From NCBI GenBank assembly GCA_020851635.1, contig JADZCJ010000119.1, positions 1 to 64,000 on the forward strand: a stretch of 64,000 nucleotides of DNA, read 5' to 3'. The stretch is from Anaerolineae bacterium. GTDB taxonomy: Bacteria > Chloroflexota > Anaerolineae > UBA4142 > SHND01. Below are positions 9,381-15,501 of the stretch, piece after piece. A program made the position numbers and the translations under genes. The notes beneath the pieces were generated by a model. It made no database searches and had not been told where the DNA came from. It worked only from the letters and a program-made list of their open reading frames with translations. Numbering within the stretch: position 1 is the stretch's first letter; every line of letters begins with the position of its first letter.

Positions 9381-9412
9381 GAAACTTTTTACCTCATTTT
9401 CCGTGTTATAGA
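9381..9412 (+). promoter_or_regulatory. Putative promoter of the ECF sigma gene
   Basis: GAAAC at 9381-9385 and CGT at 9402-9404 are separated by 16 bases, resembling the AAC / CGT elements of ECF-dependent promoters, which would imply autoregulation. An overlapping TATAGA (9407-9412) lies exactly six bases before the ATG, compatible with a leaderless transcript. Both readings come from motif inspection only. Confidence 0.4.
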
Positions 9413-9418
9413 CTGAAC

Positions 9419-10072
9419 ATGACCGTCAACCTCTTTTCGTCCGTCGCGCTGTCAAGCCGTTTGTCGGCTCAAATTCAGACAGCACGCAAGCGTTGGCTGG
9501 CGCGTCCTGACTCTGATGCGTCTACCGCTGCAACGGATGCTGAATTGGTCACAATCCACCTCGCGGGTGACCCCGGCGCGTTTTCGGAACTGGTCAAGCG
9601 GTATACGCAAGCGATATACAACGTGACGTACCGTTTTACCGGCGATGCGCATGAAGCGGAGAATCTGACACAAGAGACATTTCTCCGCGCCTGGAACGTC
9701 CTGCCGCGCCTGACGCTGGACAAACCACTCAAACCGTATTTTGTCCGCATTGCCGTGAATTTGTGCCGCGATTGGGCGGAGCGGAAAAAGCTGGTGAATG
9801 TGACGCCGCTGGAAATCGAGAATGAAAGCGATTTTCCAGACGCCGATGGCGACCCACTGCGCGCGGTGAGTGATGCGGAACTGCGCGAGCGGGTGCGGGC
9901 AAAGATGGCGCTGCTGCCGCCGCTGTATCGCACGGTGATCACCCTGCGCTATACCGAAGAGATGTCGTACGACGAAATGGCAACTGCGCTGGACCTGCCG
10001 CTGAATACGGTCCGCACCCATTTGCATCGCGCCAAAACGCGTCTGCGCGAACTGCTGGAAAAGGAAGAGTAA
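9419..10072 (+). CDS. ECF-family RNA polymerase sigma factor
   Basis: A 217-residue group IV (ECF) sigma factor. After an N-terminal extension of about 45 residues, region 2 runs through FSELVKRYTQAIYNVTYRF and TQETFLRAW, and region 4 through LPPLYRTVITLRY, MSYDEMATALDLPLNTVRT and HLHRAKTRLRELL. The start is placed at the ATG six bases after TATAGA. Its stop overlaps the anti-sigma start (TAATG), so the two are coupled. It directs transcription of an envelope-related regulon in characterised relatives; its own regulon is unknown. Confidence 0.93.
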   Translation: MTVNLFSSVALSSRLSAQIQTARKRWLARPDSDASTAATDAELVTIHLAGDPGAFSELVKRYTQAIYNVTYRFTGDAHEAENLTQETFLRAWNVLPRLTLDKPLKPYFVRIAVNLCRDWAERKKLVNVTPLEIENESDFPDADGDPLRAVSDAELRERVRAKMALLPPLYRTVITLRYTEEMSYDEMATALDLPLNTVRTHLHRAKTRLRELLEKEE

Positions 10073-10593
10073 TGGGCAACCGACAAACGAGCGCACACTT
10101 GACGCGGTTGGAACTGGAAGCGCTGTCCGATCAGGACAACGCGTCCCGCGCCGCACGCGAGCATTTTTTGCAGTGCGCGGCATGCCAGCAGCAGGCGGCG
10201 GAGGGACAACGGCTGGAGCGCGCGCTGGAACAACTGGCGCGCGTCGCACCGGCGGAGGATCTGGCAGAGCGCATCATTGCGGCTTTGCCGCGTCAGGCGC
10301 AGGAACCAAACGCAAATCCGTGGCTCGGGGCTGCGACATTGATCGCAGCCATGCTCGGGTTTGCTTTGGCGTACCAGACCGCGTTCACGCTGCGAGCAAA
10401 CGGAGCGTTTGAACTGGTGTCCGATTATACACTCCAGCCCGAGATCGTGACGACATACCCGACACAGGCATGGGAAGCGCTGGCAGCCGCAGTGCCCTGG
10501 ATGACTCTGGCGGTCAGTCTGGTGATGCTGACAATTGCGCTAGTGTTGACGTATCGCTGGACATCGCGTCGCGGGATGCGCGCGTCGGGGTGA
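10072..10593 (+). CDS. Zinc-finger anti-sigma factor, membrane-bound
   Basis: A 173-residue protein. The N-terminal part has the zinc-binding anti-sigma motif His-x3-Cys-x2-Cys (HFLQCAAC, around residue 26), which binds and holds the ECF sigma factor. Two hydrophobic segments follow (around LIAAMLGFALAYQTAF and WMTLAVSLVMLTIALVL), so it spans the membrane twice. It overlaps the sigma gene by one base. Release of sigma would follow an envelope or redox signal; the exact trigger is unknown. Confidence 0.88.
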   Translation: MGNRQTSAHLTRLELEALSDQDNASRAAREHFLQCAACQQQAAEGQRLERALEQLARVAPAEDLAERIIAALPRQAQEPNANPWLGAATLIAAMLGFALAYQTAFTLRANGAFELVSDYTLQPEIVTTYPTQAWEALAAAVPWMTLAVSLVMLTIALVLTYRWTSRRGMRASG

Positions 10594-10601
10594 TATTGTA
10601 T

Positions 10602-11105
10602 GTGGGGACGATTCGCAAACGGCTACGCAAGACCTTGACCATGAAACAGGCAGCGATAATTCTTGTCTTTTGCATGTTGATCAGCGCGTCCTTTGCGCTT
10701 GGCGCATTCATGGGACGCAAAAGCATGTCCGCGAACGTCACGTCCGTGGAGGAACCCGCGCCCTCCGGGTCGGACGCCGGAGCGTTTGGTCAGCGTCCGT
10801 CGCGCGGGACGGTTGGGGCGATTGACCAGATCGAAGGAGATGTGATTCGCTTGCGCGAGCCGCGCAGCGGGCGCACACTGCGCGTCCGCGCGCGAGACAA
10901 TACCATCATCGAGTTTGGACGCCATCACCGCATCCCGTTTGACAAGCTGCGCGTGGGTCAACGCATTTTCGTGATAGGGATGCCGGACAGACTCGAGCCC
11001 GCAGAGGAATTTGACGCGCAGTTTATCGGGGTGTTGTTGGGACAGTCGCAAAGATATATAAAACCCGTCAAAGAACCGATGATGTGTTGGGATTGTGCCG
11101 ACTAG
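10602..11105 (+). CDS. Membrane-anchored protein with a DUF5666-like domain
   Basis: About 167 residues: a basic N-terminus, one signal-anchor helix (AIILVFCMLISASFALGAF), a short Pro/Ser-rich linker, and a small beta-rich domain (GTVGAIDQIEGDVIRLRE, ending near QRIFVIGMPD) like the OB-type DUF5666 modules. It is the third gene of the sigma/anti-sigma operon. The GTG at 10602 has GGGGTGA eight bases upstream; an ATG at 10641 in frame is the alternative start. The C-terminus has the unusual pair of cysteines CWDC. The function is not known; genomic context suggests an envelope-stress or metal role. Confidence 0.65.
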   Translation: MGTIRKRLRKTLTMKQAAIILVFCMLISASFALGAFMGRKSMSANVTSVEEPAPSGSDAGAFGQRPSRGTVGAIDQIEGDVIRLREPRSGRTLRVRARDNTIIEFGRHHRIPFDKLRVGQRIFVIGMPDRLEPAEEFDAQFIGVLLGQSQRYIKPVKEPMMCWDCAD

Positions 11106-11199
11106 TAGTGCAACAACATGATGAAATTGCCGAGTCAAGTGCTGACGCGCGAGTTATAAAATCGGATACTCTACTACGCAATCTCATGTTGTTGCACTA
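11106..11199. repeat. Small inverted-repeat element, unit 1
   Basis: A 16-bp perfect inverted repeat, TAGTGCAACAACATGA (11106-11121) against TCATGTTGTTGCACTA (11184-11199), encloses 62 bases without coding potential. It lies directly after the preceding gene and abuts a second element of the same size and architecture. Confidence 0.75.
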
Positions 11200-11294
11200 G
11201 CAGGTTGTCGGAGAGACCTCATTTGTAACTATGAACGCGCGTCGTAGTATCTCTAAAACAACTATGATTTGATTTCACTCCGACAACCTGCTAG
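11197..11294. repeat. Small inverted-repeat element, unit 2
   Basis: A 17-bp perfect inverted repeat, CTAGCAGGTTGTCGGAG (11197-11213) against 11278-11294, encloses 64 bases. Its termini differ from those of unit 1 apart from the shared CTAG at the junction. The rest of the gap up to 11435 shows only a weak GGAGC...GCTCC hairpin before the next ribosome site. Confidence 0.75.
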
Positions 11295-11435
11295 ATGTCA
11301 GTTGGAAGTGTCTCACAACGAGACAAACAGAACGCAAGGACGTTACCCCTTGGCGTCTCTATCAAATCTAAAGCGCAGGAGCGGCATGGGAACCGTTCCT
11401 GACTGCTCCGCAATTATCCCTTTATGGAGGTCCGT

Positions 11436-12350
11436 ATGAGCAAGGCACGTATTGTTGGGTTAGGAATTGGAGTGCTGGCGATTGTGGCGGCATTCGGTCT
11501 GGTGGTGTGGCAGGGCGCTGACATGACCACTGGCAACGTCGCATTTGCGCAGGGCGCAACGGCGACCCCCGTTCCGGCAGCCGGAGCGACTCCGCCCGCG
11601 CCAGAGAAACAGCAGACCCAAACGCAGACGCAGATCGGTGACACGTTTTGGGGGCTTCTCGCCGCGAAACTGGGCGTGAATGCTGACGAATTGAAAACGC
11701 AAGCGGTCGAGGCGCGCAAGGAAATGATCGATCAAGCAGTCACCGACGGCCGCGCCACACAAGAACAAGCGGACGCGATCAAAGACAAGATTGATGCCAA
11801 CAGTTTGATTGCGCCAATTCAAATTGGACGCAGCAGCACACGCCCCGGCAATCAGCCGGGTGGGGGACAACACAACCAGCCAAATAACCAGCAGAAACCG
11901 GGGCAAGGCAGCGGTCCCTTTGGTTGGTCCGGGAATGGAATGCCGGGTCGCGGGTTTGGCGGCATGTTTGGGCGCGGCATGATGGGCGCGAACCTGGACA
12001 CGCTGACCGTGGTAGCAACTGCACTCAAGCTGGAACCGCAAGCGTTGGTCGAGCAATTGAGCCAGGGTCAATCGCTGGCGGAAATTGCTCAAGCGCAAGG
12101 GGTGGATGAAGCCGTGGTCAAACAGGCGATCATTGACCAGATGACAGCCAAGATTGATGAGCAGCTCAAGTTGGGTCTGATCTCGGAGGTCCAAGCCAAC
12201 CAGCTCAAAGCCAAACTCACACCGGACAGCATTGATCTCTCGCGCGGTTTCCGCTTTCGCTTTAACATGACGGCGCCGGGACAGCAGTCGTCCCAAATGT
12301 TCCCCGGGCTGGGATGGGGACAAGCCCTCGGGATTCAGCCCGCCGATTGA
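11436..12350 (+). CDS. Secreted protein with two repeated helical segments and a Gly/Gln-rich linker
   Basis: A 304-residue exported protein of unknown function. After an N-terminal hydrophobic signal (IVGLGIGVLAIVAAFGLVVW) there are two related alpha-helical stretches, one starting near DTFWGLLAAKLGVNADEL and one near LDTLTVVATALKLEPQAL, each followed by a segment of the form QA...G..T/S..QAD/N.. . They are separated by a Gly/Pro/Gln/Met-rich linker. GGAGG lies five bases before the ATG. The repeated helices resemble those in other Gram-positive-like and Chloroflexota secreted proteins of no known role. Confidence 0.75.
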   Translation: MSKARIVGLGIGVLAIVAAFGLVVWQGADMTTGNVAFAQGATATPVPAAGATPPAPEKQQTQTQTQIGDTFWGLLAAKLGVNADELKTQAVEARKEMIDQAVTDGRATQEQADAIKDKIDANSLIAPIQIGRSSTRPGNQPGGGQHNQPNNQQKPGQGSGPFGWSGNGMPGRGFGGMFGRGMMGANLDTLTVVATALKLEPQALVEQLSQGQSLAEIAQAQGVDEAVVKQAIIDQMTAKIDEQLKLGLISEVQANQLKAKLTPDSIDLSRGFRFRFNMTAPGQQSSQMFPGLGWGQALGIQPAD

Positions 12351-12448
12351 ACTTGGGCCGCAGCGTGTTTGGCACAGCGCCCAGCGGCAACTCGTTCACG
12401 GTTCCTATTCCAACTAGCTTGAATGAGCTGACAAACTCTGTCTTGACA

Positions 12449-12603
12449 ACTCGGAGGAAAACGCGAATCTGCGCGAATTTGGGCTAATTTTGGTCTTTAT
12501 TCGTCGTTACGCAAAGCGTAACAAAGATTCGTGTCAAGCCGCAGTTTGGCGAAATCCGCGTTTCCATGTGTTAGTCAATCAAGCTACACGGAATAACGGC
12601 GGG
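12449..12603. repeat. Dispersed palindromic repeat, copy 2
   Basis: Nearly the same sequence as 1-154, in the same orientation, with the same central GTTACGC-AAA-GCGTAAC hairpin and outer imperfect inverted repeats. It sits between the secreted protein gene and a strong terminator. Copies 12.4 kb apart within one window suggest a family present many times in the genome. Confidence 0.8.
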
Positions 12604-12629
12604 ATTCAAACACAATAATAGAACAAGCA

Positions 12630-12672
12630 AAAAAACCACCTCTGGCACGTTCGGTGCCAGAGGTGGTTTTTT
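12630..12672. terminator. Strong rho-independent terminator
   Basis: A perfect 19-bp stem (AAAAAACCACCTCTGGCAC against its complement at 12654-12672) with a five-base loop, an A-run before and a T-run after. It works in both directions. It is about 280 bases past the secreted protein gene. Confidence 0.9.
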
Positions 12673-12865
12673 GTTGCCCAAAAACGTCAGAAAGCGGGTA
12701 AAATCAGTCTCCGTTCGGGTGTAACCGCCCGGCGAGATGCGAGTATATATCCAAATCGCCCACCGGGCGCTGACAACGCGGGACGTTGTCACCCCCCATC
12801 GCACCGGCGCACGCCAACGGGCGGCGCGCCAATCCACCCCGGCAAAATTCTTTGAGGAGAACCAC

Positions 12866-14674
12866 ATGAAAATTTATCCGCTCGTCATGCTCGTCGTCGT
12901 ATTGGGGCTTGTCGCCCTGACACCCCCCGTCCACGCGGCAACCGTGTTTAACGTCAACTCGTATAGCGATTTGCCCGACAAGAATCCGGGCGACCAAAAA
13001 TGTGAGACGAAAAAGAAAAACTGCACCTTGCGGGCGGCGGTGATGGAATCGAACGCCATGTGCGGCGGGGACTATGGGTGTGAGGAAACGATCATTTTGC
13101 CGAAAGGCACATTCGTGCTCAAACGCGTCGGCGCGGATGACAGTGCCTCGAACGGCGACCTGGATATTACGGGGAGCGTGACGATCCAGGGCGCGGGCGC
13201 CGCCGACACCGTGATTGACGGCAACAGCAGCGTGGTGGGGGAACGCGTATTTCACATTCTCGGAACCAGCAGTCACTTTGTTGATTTTGAGGGCGTGACC
13301 ATCACGAACGGCAAGAGCAAACGCGGCGGAGGGATTCTGAATCGGGGCGCACATCTGACGCTCAAGGGCAGCCAGGTGCTCTATAGCGTTTCGACGAAAT
13401 GGGGCGGGGGCGGCATCTATAGCAAAAAGAACACTCTCGAACTGATTGGCAGCACCATCGCAGAAAACGAATCGAAAGGCGACTTTGGTTTTGGCGCGGG
13501 CGTTTATGTTGACAAGGGATTCTTGAATGTGAGCGAGAGTGCGATCATTCAAAATTCAAGCACCGGAACATTCAACAACGGCGGCGGCATCTATATTCAT
13601 AATGCGGAGGGCTCGATTTTCAAGAGCGCGATCAACAACAATTCGGCGCTCGAATACGGCGGCGGGCTGCGCATTTTCGGCGGCGCGTTGACAATTTCCG
13701 AGTCCACGGTCAATGACAATTATGCCGAGGTGAGCGGCGGCGGTCTGTTTATAGACACGTCTGCCAAGGTCAAAATCGAAAACAGCACGATCAGCGGCAA
13801 CACATCAGACATTAACGTGGGTGACGGCGGCGGTGCTCTCTATACCGACGGAGAGCTGACGATTATCAAGACGAAAATACTCGGCAACAGCGCGACCAGG
13901 GGCGGCGGGATATACAAAGGGGGCGGGACAGCCACATTGACCCGCACAACCATTGACAACAATTACGGCGCGGTTTCCGGCGGAGGGATTTATCACTTTT
14001 GGGGCGATCTCGACATCAGCATGAGCACGCTCAGCCGCAACAAGTCCAACAGCCACGGCGGCGGGATGTATCAATACACCGGCAACGTGACCTTGACCAA
14101 CAGCACCGTCAGCAGCAACCAAGCCAAACAGCAGGGCGGCGGAATTTATATAGACGGCAGCAGCTCTTCTCCAAAAGCTCAAGTGAATCTCTACAGCGTG
14201 ACGCTTGCGGCGAATACGGCGGGCGTTCGCCGCAAAGGTGGCGGGAACGGGGGCGGGGTCGCCAACAATCAAGGCTTGCTCTATGCGCAAAATACCATCT
14301 TCGCGGACAATATTGCGTACGATAGCCCGACCGGCAGTCCGAACGAGTGCTGGGGTAACCTGAATTCGGGCGGATACAACCTGATTGAAACGGGTGGTGG
14401 CTGCACCATCATGGGGAACACCACAGGAAATGTGAACGGGACCGACCCGCAGTTGGGACCGCTGCAAGGCAGCCCGACCGAAACGCACAAAATCTCGCTG
14501 AGCACACCCGCCATTGATGCGGCGAACCCGGCGGGCTGCAAGGACAAGAACAGCGTCCTGCTGGAAAAAGACCAACGGAATCACAAACGCCATGTCGAAG
14601 GCAATTCTGTGCCGGACGACCGCTGTGACATTGGCGCATACGAGAATGGGGATGCGATTTCGCCGAATCCGTAA
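12866..14674 (+). CDS. Secreted beta-helix protein with CSLREA-type N-terminal domain
   Basis: A 602-residue surface protein. A signal peptide ends at VHAA; the next domain contains CTLRAAV, a variant of the CSLREA motif common in Chloroflexota exported proteins. From about residue 120 to 480 there are many repeats of a right-handed parallel beta-helix (units such as SGGGLFI, NGGGIYI, RGGGIY alternating with STISGN-like turns), and the C-terminus resembles the choice-of-anchor module (PQLGPLQG, DIGAYE). GAGGAG lies six bases before the chosen ATG. It is probably an adhesin or polysaccharide-interacting protein. Confidence 0.88.
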   Translation: MKIYPLVMLVVVLGLVALTPPVHAATVFNVNSYSDLPDKNPGDQKCETKKKNCTLRAAVMESNAMCGGDYGCEETIILPKGTFVLKRVGADDSASNGDLDITGSVTIQGAGAADTVIDGNSSVVGERVFHILGTSSHFVDFEGVTITNGKSKRGGGILNRGAHLTLKGSQVLYSVSTKWGGGGIYSKKNTLELIGSTIAENESKGDFGFGAGVYVDKGFLNVSESAIIQNSSTGTFNNGGGIYIHNAEGSIFKSAINNNSALEYGGGLRIFGGALTISESTVNDNYAEVSGGGLFIDTSAKVKIENSTISGNTSDINVGDGGGALYTDGELTIIKTKILGNSATRGGGIYKGGGTATLTRTTIDNNYGAVSGGGIYHFWGDLDISMSTLSRNKSNSHGGGMYQYTGNVTLTNSTVSSNQAKQQGGGIYIDGSSSSPKAQVNLYSVTLAANTAGVRRKGGGNGGGVANNQGLLYAQNTIFADNIAYDSPTGSPNECWGNLNSGGYNLIETGGGCTIMGNTTGNVNGTDPQLGPLQGSPTETHKISLSTPAIDAANPAGCKDKNSVLLEKDQRNHKRHVEGNSVPDDRCDIGAYENGDAISPNP

Positions 14675-14706
14675 AGAAATATCAGACTGACAAGCCAGAC
14701 CCAACC

Positions 14707-14748
14707 AAAAACGTGCGGGTGGCATCAAACCGCCACCCGCACGTTTTT
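14707..14748. terminator. Terminator after the beta-helix gene
   Basis: A perfect 17-bp stem (AAAAACGTGCGGGTGGC against 14732-14748) with an eight-base loop, ending in a T-run, 33 bases after the stop codon. It is symmetric and could stop transcription from both sides. Confidence 0.9.
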
Positions 14749-14785
14749 CATTTTCGAAGAATGGGTTGTAATCTTTACCCTTCTC

Positions 14786-15310
14786 TTGCAAGTGTTGACA
14801 AAGGAAAATGAAATTGTGCGCGCAGGAGAATTGGGCTGTCAGGGAGCAGCGGGAATTCGACGGGAGCGCGTGTGCGTTATGAAATACAAAAACATAGAAT
14901 CTCGATCGAGCCAAATTGAAATCACATATCTTTTTCTCGTAAAACAAAAACGCGAGAGAGACCATTGCCGTCCTCGCGAGTTTCGATCTTCCGATCTCGA
15001 CACATTACCAATCAATCTCTGTCCAAATTCCATTCTCATATTTCATGATAATGTCACCTCCAACTGCAAATCCCTCTGTCTCGACGTCGAATCCGCGTTC
15101 AGTCTCGAAATCGCGGGCGATGAACGCGGAAGACATTTTCTCATTCGCGCAGAGAAAAATCAAATCGAATATCTACAAGCGCAACTCCAATCTGCGTATG
15201 ACCAAATCGCGTTTCGTGCTGTTCCGCCAGACCAAGACCCTGCGCGCCTCAAATCAGACTCGGTCTATATCATAGCGCAACTCACCCCTCGCCGCGAACC
15301 TAACTTCTGA
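14786..15310 (+). pseudogene. Decayed fragment resembling the N-terminus of a TraD/TraM-recognition-type ATPase
   Basis: The frame is open for 174 codons but only the second half looks protein-like: around ESAFSLEIAGDERGRHFLIRA and QLQSAYDQIAFRAVPPDQDP. These resemble the accessory N-terminal segment of conjugative-transfer type ATPases, which often read F.LEIAG..RGRRFL.RA and QLRARYPQA.....DDP. No Walker motifs follow; the frame stops at 15308-15310. The segment is AT-richer than its neighbours. I read it as a truncated remnant, with modest confidence, since the likeness is from memory of the family. Confidence 0.35.
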
Positions 15311-15320
15311 TAGGTCTCGC

Positions 15321-15458
15321 CAGGCACCCGTGTGCTTTTTCCTCGCACCCAAGCCATCGCATTCTCCTAATGCACAAGCTACTAACCTCCTTGACTCGCA
15401 AGACAAGGAGGTTTTTTGTGCGCGATCGAATGGTCCTGCCTGTCCTGACCGACGCAAC
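15321..15458 (+). promoter_or_regulatory. Degenerate copy of the structured leader in front of the radical SAM gene
   Basis: This segment aligns with 20674-20815: about 31 of the first 40 bases agree, and the same order is kept (GCAC...GTGC hairpin, CTCGC, CATCGC, then an SD-sequestering hairpin). Here AACCTCCTTG (15384-15393) pairs with CAAGGAGGTT (15404-15413), enclosing the AAGGAGG site in front of a GTG at 15418. The codons after that GTG still spell MRDRMVLPVLTDAT, parallel to MRVKMILPALTEAT of the radical SAM protein, so a former gene start is preserved but now runs into the MalT-like gene. Confidence 0.65.
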
Positions 15459-15489
15459 CGGTTTGAATCATTTCCGAACTCTGGCGTTG

Positions 15490-15495
15490 TATAAT
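15490..15495 (+). promoter_or_regulatory. TATAAT -10 element of a leaderless transcript
   Basis: TATAAT is followed by six bases and the ATG of the MalT-like regulator at 15502. A TTGAAT 21 bases further upstream is a poor -35 at a long spacing. This supports the short start at 15502 over the in-frame codons upstream. Confidence 0.55.
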
Positions 15496-15501
15496 GGTGC
15501 C

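Noticed and set aside
15370-15501. An upstream extension of the MalT-like protein
   Set aside because: The extra residues come from the decayed leader and old radical SAM start; the family N-terminus and a TATAAT box mark 15502.
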